Assembly: GCA_951799405.1 (NCBI GenBank)
Contig: OX637362.1
Span: 9,130,703-9,194,702 of the forward strand
Direction: 5' to 3'
DNA from: Agapetus fuscipes
Lineage: Eukaryota; Arthropoda; Insecta; Trichoptera; Glossosomatidae
Length of the DNA: 64,000 nucleotides
A program made the translations under genes and the position numbers. The notes under the pieces are model-generated. The model worked only from the letters and a program-made list of their open reading frames with translations, was not told where the DNA came from and ran no database searches. Positions 10,455 to 22,218 of the stretch are shown here, one piece after another (the stretch's first letter is position 1; each line of letters starts with the position of its first letter).

Positions 10455-11295
10455 TAAGGGATCTAATCTAATCTAATCTAAGCTGCAAAGATATATATCA
10501 TTTAAGATTTAAATTAAATGCATTCCCACAAGCAGATATGTATAATTTCGCGCTAACACATGCCGCATGTGGACCTACAATATAAAAACCCAATCTCAAA
10601 TGAACATAAGCCTTGCAACTCTTGCCGTCCTTCCCTGAAACAGGGGTGACATTGGCAAAGTGAACCAATTTTTTATATTATGGGTGGTCATCCGCATAAC
10701 AACCTATGTCAAGGAACATACATTACAAATTACATTTTTTAAATCAATAAATAACAATATATACATGGACATAAAAAAAAACTAAATCATAAAACCAATT
10801 TCACTTTAACAAACCCTAGCCGCCAACATCACAGATCAACCGCCATTTCTTTCTATCCTTGCATACTTCTTTCATTTCCTCCAGAGTCATAACCTTCTTC
10901 ATACAAGCTCTTCTTTTATTATGACTCTGGATATTCCATTCATTCGCAATTTTGGATATTTGGTCCATCCATACCTTTCTCGGTCTTCCTCTACCAAGAC
11001 ATCCATCTATTCTACCAACATATACTTTCTTCTTTAGTCTTTCCTCATTCATTCTCTCCATATGCCCAAACCATCAAAACAAACTTCTTTTAATCTTCAC
11101 TTTCACACTTTCTTTTGCACCACATTCTTTTCTTACAAAATCATTCCTCACCCTGTCACTCCGTTTTTTCCCAATCATACTTCTTAGAAAGTCCATTTCA
11201 ACAGTATATACTTTACTAATTTCACTTTCATTCACCGTCCAGGCCTCGCTTCCATACATCAAGGTGGGTAAAAGTATGCCACTGCGTACCGCCAA
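10455..11295 (-). mobile_element. 5'-truncated RTE-like LINE
   Basis: Minus strand. Coding remnants at 11295-11074 (L-L-P-T-L-M-Y-G-S-E-A-W) and 11061-10816 (G-R-G-R-P-R-K-V-W, D-R-K-K-W-R) are continuous with the recurring 3' tail at 10725-10455. This copy shows that the abundant 250-bp repeat of the window is the 3' UTR of this LINE. A frame break separates the two coding parts. Confidence 0.75.
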
Positions 11296-11666
11296 TTAAC
11301 TCAAAATAATGTATCTGCTTGTGGATATGCATTTAATATTAAACTTAAATGTTATATTTACAACTGTAAAATCAAAATTAAAATAAAAGGACTTGAATGG
11401 CATGTGTTTTTTCATATAATATTTCAAGTAATTAAATGCTTCAGGGAGGTGTCTGTATTTATGTTGTATCCTTTATATTTTATTTCATAGTAACAGTGTA
11501 TTTTTGTGGATATCACTACCCCGAGTGTGTAAACAGAAAAAAATGCATGAAAATTCTAAACACTCACCATAGGGAACATAATACTAATGATTATAATGAA
11601 CCAATTTTATACAGCACAATTTAATGGCACTAGCCACCCCAAAAGCCTCAATAAATATATACATAC

Positions 11667-11883
11667 CAATGGCGAAGGGTGCCATACAAGCCGATTCCCA
11701 TCGGTTTCCCGTTTAAAATGATAATAAAGTAGACTGCATGGTTTCAATGGTGAAAAAATATGTATTGTTTCTTTGGTTTTAAATGTATTTTTTTACTTTG
11801 TGCCTATTTTTTTAACTACTTTGTTACATCATTTTAAAAGGGAAGCCGATGGGAACCGGCTTGTATTGCACCCTTCGCCACTG
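11667..11883. mobile_element. hAT-like MITE
   Basis: Inverted ends CAATGGCGAAGGGTGC and its near complement GCACCCTTCGCCACTG, flanked by a perfect 8-bp duplication ATACATAC (11659-11666, 11884-11891). No coding capacity. Confidence 0.8.
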
Positions 11884-12071
11884 ATACATACATTTAATTT
11901 TATATAATGGATTGTGTGAGACCAAAACTTGGTTGACTATGTCAATTTAGAACTCTGTTCCAGAAATGTGTACATATTCTTGACGTAAGTATTCTTGCAG
12001 CTTATTTAAGAGTAAACCCTATGTATGCGTATGAAAAATCCACTCAAATTTTTTCATCATCTTTTTTTCAG

Positions 12072-12307
12072 GAGGCTCTCTGAAGTTCGTCCAGTCCCGT
12101 CGTTCTAAAGGCATGGTCTCTTATCTTGGGTTCACCTACACATACAAGCAGGAAAACTCCAGCAAAGTTCACTGGACGTGCTCCAAGGCTAGATCCAGAC
12201 ACTGCAAGGCGCGCATACACACTGTGGACAATGTAGTAGTGTTCGCGTACGGTGAACACATGTGCCAACACAGCAACGCCAACGTGAATGCATCTCAACG
12301 CATCTAA
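12072..12307 (+). CDS. Alternative terminal exon, FLYWCH finger (C2HC type)
   Basis: 77 residues after CAG (12069-12071), leading GA, phase 1. Finger: S-Y-L-G-F-T-Y-T-Y, then H-W-T-C, C-K-A-R-I-H-T-V-D-N, ending H-M-C instead of H-x-H, plus 14 residues rich in Asn and Ser. It is the most upstream member of the central H-x-C group. The stop is followed at once by a LINE 3' fragment, so the exon's own 3' UTR and poly(A) site were displaced or replaced by that element. Confidence 0.85.
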
Positions 12308-13062
12308 GCAACCAACTTTCGACAATGTCTCCCTCTCTAACCATGAACACTTAAATCTTCTTGGTGTTTCTCTGTCATCAGAGTTAAAATACCATGATGC
12401 TATTGAGTCTCGCACAACTTCCGCTTTCCGGCGACTCGGCATATTATACAGAGCTCGTAGGTTTTTTACTTCAGCCCAATTATTGACTCTGTATAAATCC
12501 CAAATCCGCCCCATTATCGAATATGGCAGCCATCTCTGGTGTGGTATGTCCAAGAAGTTGAGTGACCAACTTGATTCTGTGCAAAGGAGGGCAGTGAGGT
12601 TGATCAATGATCCTTCTCTGACATCCGATCTGCAGCCGCTCCAGCACAGAAGAAAGGTTGGAATGCTCAGTCTTTTTTATCGATATTACCACGGAGCTTG
12701 TTCTAATGAGCTCCATTCATTAATCCCTCCCCCTCTCATTTCAGAAAGGGAAACTCCTAGTACAACTCTCATTCATCCCTTTGCAGTCGATCTCAAAACT
12801 ATGAGAACTTGGCGTTTTCATGACTCATTCCTTTGCCAAACTGCCCGCTTATGGAATGGTCTACCAGTATCTGTGTTCCCTTCCCAATTTAATCCGGTTT
12901 TATTCAAAACCAACATTAATCACCACTTCCTTGCAGCGCCTCACGACAACAAAGAACTCAAGCAACACCTCTGCGGCACCCTTCCAGGGTGACATAGACC
13001 CCCAAGACTCTCAAGAATTGGGGAGCCTCCCGCACAGGATTCCTTAAAAAAAAAAAAAAGCT
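12308..13062 (+). mobile_element. LINE reverse-transcriptase C-terminal fragment with poly(A)
   Basis: About 220 codons matching the post-catalytic part of LINE reverse transcriptases (L-L-G-V-S-L, I-I-E-Y-G-S-H-L-W, A-R-L-W-N-G-L-P). It ends in A13 near 13047-13060. It begins directly after the FLYWCH stop codon and shares a frame with the end of an overlapping ORF. Confidence 0.75.
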
Positions 13063-13385
13063 CCTTATTTTCAGCATGCAACTTCTTAAGGGCTGGCTCT
13101 GTTGTTTCACCGCGCCGATAGCTGTCAAATTTGCGACCCATTTCCCCCCATCCCCTTTTGCCTCAGCCCGTAATGGATTTAGCCACACAAAACATGCTCT
13201 ACTCACTCTTGCTGTTTGTAGGATACCAATTAAGAATACCTTCATTATTACCGTTTCAGCCCTCACTTGTACAATGCGGAACATTGAACTTCAACATTTA
13301 TCTACAATTTTTTTATTGTAAGCCATTTGTATCCGTTTAGGCATCAATTATAGTTTTCCGTAAAGCATGTGTCATTGAATAAAAT
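13063..13385. other. Unassigned sequence
   Basis: More GC-rich than its surroundings, with two overlapping short frames but no recognised domain and no phase-1 exon signal. Possibly further LINE remnant. Confidence 0.35.
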
Positions 13386-13399
13386 AAGTATACAATGAC

Positions 13400-13625
13400 A
13401 AATCTAATCTAATCTAATCTAATCTAAGTTGCAAAGATATGTTACATTGGAGATTCACATTACATGCATTCCCACAACCAGACACGTACAAGTTCGCGCT
13501 TGCACGTGCCTCATGTGAGCCTACAACATAAAAACCAATCTCAAATGAACATACACCCTGCAACTCTTGCCGTCCCCTGTAACAGGGGTGACATTGGCAA
13601 AGTGAACCATTTTTACAGCAAAAAG
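13400..13625 (-). mobile_element. RTE-type LINE 3' tail
   Basis: Minus-strand tail copy ending in four tandem TAATC units (13403-13427). A CR1-like LINE 3' fragment, also minus strand, follows at about 13835-13945. Confidence 0.65.
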
Positions 13626-14639
13626 AGATGTAATTACCCCAAGTATTAAACATGGCGTAAACTCCCCTCGATTGCATAAATAGAAAGCTGTATAAAAGAT
13701 ATAACACCACTCCTAGTGACTGGTTTAAATAGTTTTCACACATTTTTTCTATTTACGCAATCGAGGAAAGTTCACACAATATATATTAATATAAATATAT
13801 ATATCAGGCTTATTTATTTTTAATTGCACATGATAAGTGTCACACCTCAAGATCCCCTCTCCGATCACGGATAAGACTTTTTGAAAAGGTGCGTCTTGAG
13901 AGCTCCGCGAAATATACCCAATGTCTTTACTTAGCCGCAATGAACTTGAACAAAATATTTTTGAGTACCTGAATTTGTACAGTATTAACTAAGAATTACT
14001 TAATAAGAATATTTTAGACCAAACTTTCCAGATTCATTGAAATACATTTCCCTAGAACTATGTACAGACTTTTAGCCATGGCATTTATATCTAGTCTACC
14101 AAAAAAGAATCATGAAATGTAGATGATAATGTATTTATTTAGAAAATAACTGATTAAATTAATGAAACTCATTACCTGTGTTTTTCTTTTTAATGTTTTG
14201 TAACTAATTAACCTTTCGTTGGACGTGCTGTTGTATAAAGTACAACAGTTGTGGTTTTAAATTGGAGTACGGCTGCTGGGCATTTTGTACAGGATCTAAA
14301 ACAGATTTTACAAACTAGAACTTGTGTAAAGTAGAATGTGTTACTTAACTTTTGTTCTTTGCGATAGAAGAAGAGACTCGTCTCCCGATGACATTGGATA
14401 TGACTTTGACGAAACTTTACTACTAGCTTGAACGGGACAGCTTACCTACATGCATGCCTTATGCATTTCTTTTCTCACCATCTCATTAGAAGTCCTCCAT
14501 CCACCTTATCTGGGTCAGTACTCAAATTCCCATTCACCCGAATTGGAACACCTTTGTTGTACTTATTTCAACACACACATTCTTTTGTTACTTGTATTTT
14601 TTTTTAAAGATTTTTTCATTGTTTTGTAGTGTTTCTGCA

Positions 14640-15330
14640 AAATGTTAAGGTCAAGTGATATTTCAAATGTTCATCAAAAGTGTTCATATGAAGAAGACTT
14701 TTTGAAAAAGATCAATTTTGTCTTGATGACGATTCTCGTGAAAGTGATTAAGTATTTTCTTTGTGATGAAAACATAGAAAATGCTGATGATTCAGATGAA
14801 AGTAAAGATCAATGATGAAGAGGGGGATTTGGTGACTAGTGATGAATAGTTTGTACTCAGAAACGATCTGCAGACTTTTTGGTGTAAAACAGAACTATAT
14901 AAGAGGTACGTTGAAAATACCTAAAATACTGTCAAAAAGTTTCCTGATCCAAAACTATAAAACAAAAAATTAAAACATTTTTACAGTTGTTTGTTATGAT
15001 ATGTTGAATGCAAGTTTTTAATTCACTAATTGTACATAAATTAAGTTTCAGCAATCTTATTACTAAATAAGTGCTACCACCAAGAATTTAAAGAGGAAGC
15101 AATTCCAACTGACCCTCCGACAAAAAAGAGAGGAACTAGCTAGATGTGTGGAAGACAAAAGAACTCATCTGCCTCTAAAGTGTGACAAGAGTTGTCAGTG
15201 TATATGCAGCAACACGGGATGAAGCAAACTGTTTGTTTGAAGTGTGACAACGAACTCAGAAGGGTAGTAAGTAAAAAACTTTTAATAGAAGATTAAGGCA
15301 AAGTCAGAGTCATTCCCAACACTACGGATA
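14640..15330 (+). pseudogene. Decayed piggyBac-like transposase remnant
   Basis: Broken frames. The clearest piece is about 15065-15250: K-R-K-Q-F, then R-C-V-E-D-K-R-T-H-L-P, a Cys pair, and later C-D-N-E-L, similar to the end of piggyBac transposases before their Cys-rich domain. An acidic stretch near 14690-14840 would fit the N-terminal region. Several stops; function unlikely. The family call is tentative. Confidence 0.35.
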
Positions 15331-15469
15331 ATGAAGTTGTGAAGTCAAGGAACAAATAATCCTGTTCTTCCGACAATACTTCTACTAAGTCCTTATTGAG
15401 CTCTGGTCTCCATGATTTCTTTCTTTCTCACCCAACACCACATAAACGTACACATGTGTCTGCTTGTGG

Positions 15470-15640
15470 ACATACATTTTATTTTATTCTATCTACCGTG
15501 TTTGTCTGATAGTTTATAAAGCCATAAATAGCTAAGCTCCTCCATATCTGACTAGCCTGATTTCACCCATTGAAATTGGTGTAAGGAGGCAGACACTCAG
15601 ATCTGCTGGTGATGTTGCTGTCAATTTGGTTCAGGTATGA
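15470..15640 (+). mobile_element. CR1-like LINE fragment
   Basis: Matches 40880-41025 of the long LINE: a ...TAAAGCCATAAATAGC block, then GGAGGCAGACACTCAGATCTGC. Confidence 0.7.
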
Positions 15641-15889
15641 AAGACATGAGTTAAAAGAAAAACTGACTGACACCAAAAGCATGTCTTTTTACCTTTTCTT
15701 AAAGGAGTTTGTTTTCATTTTATGTGAATGAGAAGTAAACCTCTGCGGTATTGAGTCCTGGGATAAAAGAAAACACTAAAACGTGAAATTGTGTCTTACA
15801 CCTTCGTGCTCCAGTCCAATTCAATCACTCAGAATGGTAAAGCACTACCAACTGATACAACTCTTTAAATAGGTTTTTTTGATTTTCAG

Positions 15890-16098
15890 GGCTATTATCG
15901 TCTGTAGAATTCATCAAGAAGAGGCTGGACTCGGAGGGAATGCTTCTGTACAACGGGTTCACCTACTCCTTCAAGAGAAGAGTGGGCTTCAAGAAGCACT
16001 GGACCTGCACCAAGGCCGCTTCCAAAGGCTGCAAAGCCAGGATACACACTATAGACGAGGAAATTGTACTTCTGTATGATGCCCACATCTGTCGATAG
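15890..16098 (+). CDS. Alternative terminal exon, FLYWCH finger (C2HC type)
   Basis: 68 residues after CAG (15887-15889), leading GG, phase 1. Order: V-E-F-I-K-K-R, then G-M-L-L-Y-N-G-F-T-Y-S-F-K-R, K-K-H-W-T-C, C-K-A-R-I-H-T-I-D, and H-I-C-R-stop. The stop falls two codons after the last zinc ligand. The exon has no methionine early enough to give a long ATG ORF, so start-codon-based gene finding would miss it. Closest in style to the exons at 19.1 and 24.1 kb (K-H-W-x-C, S-x-x-C-x-A-R). No nearby AATAAA was noticed; a hairpin follows 30 bp later. Confidence 0.86.
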
Positions 16099-16114
16099 CA
16101 GGGACCTTCACTTC

Positions 16115-16350
16115 CGTTTTTCACTAACGTTTTCGACTATTCAGTCATCAGGTTTGACCTGATGATGACTCAATAGTCGAAAACGTTAGTAGTATAATTT
16201 AAAATTTAATTTTTTAAATATACACTATTATATTTGTGAAATTAAAAACAGTGTTTAAAAGTTAAAAAGTGTTGTTTATTGAATAACAAACTAAAAACAT
16301 GAATTTTCACAGTGTTAATACACAAACCATAAAAAATATTTTAACTAATA
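16115..16350 (+). repeat. Fold-back element with shared downstream tail
   Basis: Inverted arms at 16120-16152 and 16156-16190 (CTAACGTTTTCGACTAT and complement), then an AT-rich tail with TGAATTTTCACAGTGTTAATACAC at about 16300-16325. The same tail follows the fold-backs at 25.1, 29.2 and 44.4 kb. Confidence 0.65.
16156..16192 (+). ncRNA. Candidate hammerhead ribozyme
   Basis: CTGATGA (16159-16165), stem II GACT/AGTC, GAA, palindrome AACGTT, cleavage base A. Helix I is short (AC/GT). All core bases match; activity not shown. Confidence 0.4.
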
Positions 16351-16634
16351 TATTCTCCTAAAAGGAATTATTAACTAAATCATGTGTTTTTTCTTTTATC
16401 CCATACTTAAATATTCTTATCATCATAAACATCAGCACAGGAACGAAAACCCTTAGTAAGTTTTGGCCTCCTCTATCCTTAAAGTACAAAGTTCTTAGAT
16501 GACCTCTTGTCTTCCTAAGATTTTTCATTCAAGGTGTTACTAAAAAAGATTCTATATTTAATGGAGTGTCCTATTAGTTTAGTTTTCCTCTTTAAAATGT
16601 AAATTACAAGCTCTCTTTTTTCTGTAACCATTTT

Positions 16635-17225
16635 GGACTTCCTGTCAACCCACATTGTCTTGATCATCTTCCCCCAAATCCGCATCTGGAATGCCTCTAG
16701 AGTCTAGGCGGTCTCGTTTGCTTTTCTGCATGCTTCAGATTTTGCATTCATACAACATAATGCTCCAAACAAAATCTTTCATGACTTTGTTGGTTAGAAG
16801 ATTAGTTAGAAGAAACTATATGTACTAACTAAACTAATACTATAACTACTAGTCATCATTATCATCATGAGCTTGGCAGCCCTGCTGGGCCTTGGTTGAA
16901 TCCAGGATTCTCCTCCACTCTTGCCTGTCCATCACTTTTGTTCTCCAGCCACATATTTCTACCTTTGCTACATCTGTGTTGACACTATCCATCCATTGCA
17001 CTGTCTCTTTCGACTTTGTAGTTATGAGAGTGTTAGGCTCTTAATGGAGTTTGCGTCTATTCTAATTATGTGACCAGCCCACTGCAGGCCTTCTTTGATG
17101 GAAGTAATCACATCAATCTCTTTGTGGATGTCATAAAGCTCTTTTTTGACTTTTTTTTGGATAGATTTCTTTGTAAGGTTTTGTTCATTTTTATATTTAA
17201 ATGTAATTTATTATTCATATTCCTT
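16635..17225 (-). mobile_element. RTE-like LINE C-terminal remnants
   Basis: Complement reads M-D-R-Q-E-W-R-R-I-L-D-S-T-K-A near 16950-16880, and an M-L-Y-E-C-K-x-W piece near 16770-16740, typical of the end of RTE reverse transcriptases. Multiple frame breaks. Confidence 0.5.
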
Positions 17226-18135
17226 GACTTATAGGTTGGTATGAGGCTGACCACCCATACTGTAAAAAATGGTTCACTTTGCCAATGTCACCCCTGTTTC
17301 AGGGAAGGTCGGCAAAAGTTGTGGGGCTTATGTTCATTTGAGGTTTGGATTTTATTTGTAAGTACACATTCAGCATTTGTAAGCGCGAACTACACTTGTT
17401 GGGCATACATCTAAGAGCTTTAACCCTTTGGCTGCGGCTGGCATGCATAGAAGTCATGACGTAACTTGCATACAGTGCGGCTGGCATCTATGCATGTCAT
17501 CGAAGTTTAAAGCTTCCCCTGACATCGGTGTTCAAATTTTTCAAACTTTTTTGTTGCTTACATTATAGGTACACTAATAAAATCTCATATTATACATATT
17601 TTGAAAATATTCTTTCTCAAATATTTCGTCAGAACAGATCGATCTCTCGTCCCGCTCGTGTGTACCAATGTTTATAAACAAAATCCAGGCAAGTATACTA
17701 TATTCAGATAGATATAACTGTTTATGTTTTTTGTTTTTTTGTAAAATAACTAATATATTTTTCTCTTTAGTGACGAGTATTTAAGTGAGTAAAAAAATTG
17801 TTTAAAACCTAATGGATATAAAATCTAGTTATGGAATGTGCGTATAATATATTTTTTTAAGTAGTATTGTTGTGATTTACTTGTTTTTATATAAAACAAC
17901 AAGTGAAAACATGTGTTGAAAGTTTGTGATTTGTGTTCCTAGATAACTAATGAATATACTTTTTCATAAATTTTGAAGTTTCATCAAGTAATTAAGGTAG
18001 GAAATCAATTTATGTGTAAAAAAATAGCCTCAAAAAAGTATTCCGTTCTGGCGGTGCGTATGTAGCAAATAAATTCCGAATCGAAACGGTTAAATGAATA
18101 TATCCTTGCAACTTAGATTATAGATTATTATAGAT
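17226..18135 (+). mobile_element. RTE-type LINE 3' tail split by a piggyBac-like MITE
   Basis: Tail sequence runs 17226-17423 and resumes at 18090 with ATGAATATATCCTTGCAACTTAG. The two halves join at TTAA, which is duplicated around the insert. Confidence 0.75.
17424..18089. mobile_element. piggyBac-like MITE at TTAA
   Basis: 666 bp between TTAA copies (17420-17423, 18090-18093). Ends CCCTTTGGCTGCGG and, on the complement, CCGTTTCGATTCGG. An internal repeat GCGGCTGGCAT occurs twice near the left end. No coding sequence. Confidence 0.7.
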
Positions 18136-18139
18136 TTAT

Positions 18140-18890
18140 ATAGATTATATATTACTTTTTTGACAGGAATGAAGTATGTGAGGAACTTACAGTTAATTTG
18201 AATGGAAAAAAAGTTGAAGTAGTGAATGAGTTTGACTATTTAGGAAGCAAGTTTGAGGCGAATGGTAAGATGACGAAGGAATTAGAGAAGCGTGCCAGCA
18301 AAGGAAGATGCGTGATAGGAGCGTTTGGTAGAATAGCGAAGAATAAAAGGATACCAAAGAAAATGAAAATGGCGGTACACAATTGTATATTGTTGCCGAC
18401 CCTGATGTATGGAAGCGAGTCATGGACGGTGAATGAAAGAGAAGTAAATAAGGTATGCACCGTAGAAATGGCTCATTTAAGAAGTATGACAGGAAAAACA
18501 CTGAAAGATAGAGTGAGAAACGAATGGGTTCTGAATGAATGCGGAGTAAAAGAAAGCGTGAAAGTGAAAGTTCAAAGAACTGTGATGCGATGGTTTGGAC
18601 ATATTGAAAGGATGAATGAAGACCGACTGACAAAAAGAGTGTGTAAAGGGAATGTAATAGGTAAGCGTGGAAGGGGAAGACCTAGAAAAGAATGGATTGA
18701 TCAGATAAGTGAGATTGCGAATGAATGGAATTTACAGAGTGGAAACAAGAGAAGAGCATGCATGAAAAGAGTGATGAAAGTAGATGAGATGAAAGAAGTA
18801 TGCAGGGACAGAGTCAAGTGGAGGCACTTATGTGGAGGTACTGGCCACCCCTAGAGGAATGGCGGCAGGATACAAGACAAGACAAGACAA
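18140..18890 (+). mobile_element. RTE-like LINE, C-terminal half of ORF2
   Basis: Open frame 18198-18854 lies after the RT catalytic core: D-Y-L-G-S-K-F, L-L-P-T-L-M-Y-G-S-E-S-W-T-V-N, R-W-F-G-H-I-E-R-M, G-R-G-R-P-R-K-E-W. It ends C-G-G-T-G-H-P-stop and then a tail of ACAAG repeats (about 18868-18890). 5'-truncated and intact over 218 codons, so probably a young insertion of a second RTE subfamily. Confidence 0.8.
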
Positions 18891-19069
18891 TAGATATACT
18901 GATGACTCCAACCATTGTTATCTCTCACCAGACCATAGATAGTTCTGAAGATCCTCCTTCCAAATGTTTCTTTTGAGGTCTCAGTTTTTTTTCTTAACCC
19001 AGGTTTCAGCTTAATTCATGTCTATAAATAACTTCTAGTAAAAAATGAAAACCTCCGTCTCTTTTTTAG

Positions 19070-19335
19070 GATTTCCTCCGCCAAGGTTTGTGAAGTCTGG
19101 CTCAAACTGTGAAGGTAAGTTACTCCACAATGGCTACACGTATTGCTTCAAGCAGAAGCCGGGGCTCAAGAGGCACTGGATCTGCAGCAAGAGTAGCTCC
19201 CGGAACTGCCGAGCGAGAGTGCACACCATCGGAGAGGAGATTGTATTCATGTCTGATAACCACATCTGTAATTTGAGCGCCTCAAACTTTGTTCCTTTCA
19301 TTAAATTTGATTTGAAATATAAATCTGATTCATGA
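19070..19335 (+). CDS. Alternative terminal exon, FLYWCH finger (C2HC type)
   Basis: 87 residues after TAG (19067-19069), leading GA, phase 1. G-K-L-L-H-N-G-Y-T-Y-C-F-K-Q, L-K-R-H-W-I-C-S-K, N-C-R-A-R-V-H-T-I, N-H-I-C-N, then a 20-residue hydrophobic/Lys tail to TGA. An in-frame ATG lies upstream at 19045, inside the presumed intron, so ATG-based prediction would extend it too far. A LINE begins within 30 bp downstream. Confidence 0.86.
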
Positions 19336-19359
19336 AAATATATTTATTGTTTCAATTTC

Positions 19360-20702
19360 AGTTGATGCCGTGTATACCTATTTCTCCAAGGCTTTCGATA
19401 AAATTAAACATTGTACACTTCTAGAAAAATTGCTTAAAATCGGTATACATGGTAACCTCCTGGGATGGATTGCATCTTACGTCGAGAATCGGAGTCAAGC
19501 CGTTTCATTGAGAGGGTTTACTTCAAAATTTCTACCTATCGGGTCGGGTGTGCCTGAAGGCTCTCATTTGGGTCCCCTTCTCTTCATCCTTTATATTAAT
19601 GATGTCAGTAACTGTAGTAAAAATTCATCATTCCTTTTAAATGCTGACGATACTAAATTCTTTAAAGCTATATCCTCAATAGATGATTGTTGTCAGCTCC
19701 AGAATGACCTAAATAATTTTAATGATTTTTGTAAGTCAAATCAATTAATCTTAAACTTTGATAAATGTTAAACAATTACTTTTACAAAAAAACATCTCCC
19801 GATTCATTACAGTTATAGATTGAATGATGAATTAGTTGAAAGGGTTACTAAAATCAAAGACCTGGGTGTAATTCTTGACACCAAGCTCCAATTCAATCAC
19901 CATATAGATTACATTTCATCCAAAGCTTTTAAAAGGCTTGGCCTTATTCTACGTCTATCTAAACCGTTGAAACAGGCCTCATCGCTCAAAATCTTGTTCT
20001 TTACATTTGTTCGGAGTATTTTGGAGTTTGGAAGTGTGGTCTGGAACCCGCAGTATACAGTTGATATTGATCGAATTGAGAAATTACAAAAGAAATTCAT
20101 GAAATCCTTAGACTTTCGGACAGGAAACAATTACACAGACTATAATACTTCAACTGATCGGCATGGTCTAGCTACACTTGAGAGTAGACGCAGGTTTTTA
20201 GACGCAATTCTTCTTTACAAAATAATTAATAATCATATAAATTCATCGCTGCTTTTAGAAAACGTCTTATTAAAAGTCCCTCGAATATCCTCTCGTCATA
20301 AACAAACATTCCACATACCTATCTGCAGTACCAACTATGCAAATAATTCATTTTTCAGACGCGCAACTACACATTATAACACTAATCTTTCAGATGTCGA
20401 CATTTTCTCAAATTCCCTACATTCGTTTCGAAATATGGTGAGAGAAATATGCTTCTGAGGAACAATCCGACAACGGTTTTTAATAACTTGTTCTTTTTTC
20501 CGCTTTCTTTTATGATATTTTTTTTACTTTCATTTAAATTTTAGTTTTTAGTTTTAATTTTAGTTTTATTGTCTTTACCTTGTAATTCTAAGAAATGTAA
20601 TATTCCTATGAATCTCTAGGTCTATATTTATTTAATTTTTATCAACATTATAATTGTATTATGACTGTTTGCTTCCTAAATAAATAAAAAAAAAAAAAAA
20701 AA
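19360..20702 (+). mobile_element. 5'-truncated jockey/CR1-like LINE with poly(A)
   Basis: RT begins mid-domain (F-S-K-A-F-D-K-I, G-V-P-E-G-S-H-L-G-P-L-L-F, A-D-D-T-K) and continues after one stop (near 19769) in the frame 19820-20458 (V-R-S-I-L-E-F-G-S-V-V-W-N-P). The catalytic box reads L-N-A-D-D instead of Y-A-D-D, and the Q in P-Q-G-S is E. Ends with AATAAATAAA and about 17 A. Confidence 0.8.
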
Positions 20703-20744
20703 AATCAATCTTCCTTTTAATCCTACAAAAAATTTAATACACTT

Positions 20745-20885
20745 TAATCTATAATCTAAGTTGCAAAGATATATTAACATTTAAAGCTCATATCAAATCA
20801 CAATGATCAAAATAAAATGAATTGACACACGTTTACACATGCTGCATGTGCACTTACAAAATAAGTCTCAAATCTCATCATCATG
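20745..20885 (-). mobile_element. RTE-type LINE 3' tail fragment
   Basis: Minus-strand tail (TAATCTAAGTTGCAAAGATA..., ..TCTCAAATCTCATCATC). It immediately precedes the DUF4806-like exon. Confidence 0.55.
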
Positions 20886-21080
20886 AGCTCAAAAGTCCAT
20901 CCCTATTCATTACCTTTGCTCTTCAGCTACAGTGTGATAAGTGTGACCATCCACTTGAGCAAGAACATCCAAATAGGTGGAAGTGGCATGTCAGTAACTG
21001 AGGCCCCATGTATATTTGTACAGATAGATTCAGATGAAGAAGTGGGGAAAAGGAAAATTAATAGTATGTATTTGTCAGAG

Positions 21081-21239
21081 TGAGTGATATAAAGTGAGCG
21101 TAAAAGAAGAAAATGCATGAAAAATGTGATGGATATGAAGGAATTGAAAGAGGTATTTCAGGATAGGAAAAAATGGAGGCAACTCTGCAGAGGCTCTGGC
21201 CACCCCTAGCGGAATGGCGACAGAGTTACAGTTACAGTA
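21081..21239 (+). mobile_element. Short RTE 3' insertion inside a coding exon
   Basis: Carries the RTE C-terminal motif D-R-K-K-W-R-Q-L-C-R-G-S-G-H-P and the GTTACA tail repeats. It is flanked by CAGAG (21076-21080 and 21240-21244). Removing it with one repeat copy rejoins the frame as Y-L-S-E-D-S-N-S. Confidence 0.8.
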
Positions 21240-22218
21240 CAGAGGATTCAAATTCGTGTGATGATTACCCACCTTCAAAAACAACTAAGGCTGAACAAAT
21301 TTTATCAAAAAAAAACAATGAGTGTAAAATACCCAACTCCCCCTAAACCTAAATCAGCTAAGAAAAAAATGCTGGCTAAACAATTTAAGGTAGATGAAAT
21401 CAAAACATATTGTAAATATCTCATTTATTTTTGTTTTATTTTTAAATGTGGACTACAAACACTCAACTTATTTCTTGTTGCATGTAGGTACTTGCTGAAA
21501 ATATTAAATCAGATGTGGTTGAACTTTCTGATATGCCAATGGAAAGTAAACTCGACTGTGAATTTCTGTCACAAACAAACTATGAGCTGTCCAACTGATA
21601 AAATTTCAATTTAGTTTTATTTTATTGATTGTACCTACATGAGGCAGATACAAATTTACTAACAGGTATTTTTTTCTTTTGTTACAGGATGCAGCAAGCA
21701 GTTTGCTAAACAGCAGAATCACCTATTTCAGATTGTGTCTGACCTAACTAAGCAAGTAGCCCAACTAAATAAAAAGGCTAACTTATTGTTAGGGCAGTCA
21801 CGAGAAACTGCAACACATACAGATGACAACCCAGCAATATCTGAATTATTGGAAAGTCTTCCAGTAAAAGATGATGCAAGTTTTGATCATTTGAATGATC
21901 AATTGAAAATAAGCCAGAATAAACAGGCAATAGTATGTATATACGTCTATAATCTATAATCATTAAAAAACGGCTGAATTTTCCTTTCTAAAGAATGCTA
22001 ATTTAATTGTTTTTAGATGTCATATTTGGCTTATGTTGGAGGTAAAAACGTCCGAAGTCTGACAAATAATATCTTGAGAAGAATATTAATCGATGAAGTC
22101 GCAGAGCTATATTCTTTGACTGGGAAACAAATGAAAAATTCCTTCAAAAAATCATTTTTATGTACAGACACATATAAATTAATATGTCGTAAGTATATTT
22201 GATTACTTATTACCATCT

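Noticed and set aside
11436..11624. ORF after TTCAG at 11.44 kb as another terminal exon
   Set aside because: The phase-1 frame is open for about 50 codons but shows no finger, HTH or Cys pattern; low-complexity composition.
12068..12607. 179-codon minus-strand ORF
   Set aside because: It lies opposite a FLYWCH exon and a LINE fragment, both clearly coding on the plus strand; mirror frame only.
13076..13340. Overlapping 69- and 81-codon ORFs
   Set aside because: No domain, no phase-1 exon signature, directly after LINE poly(A); probably element debris.
20928..21015. Cys/His-rich frame (C-D-K-C-D-H-P, W-K-W-H) near the DUF4806-like gene
   Set aside because: Its phase-1 reading from the nearby CAG meets an immediate stop, and the competing frame continues into the DUF4806-like exon.
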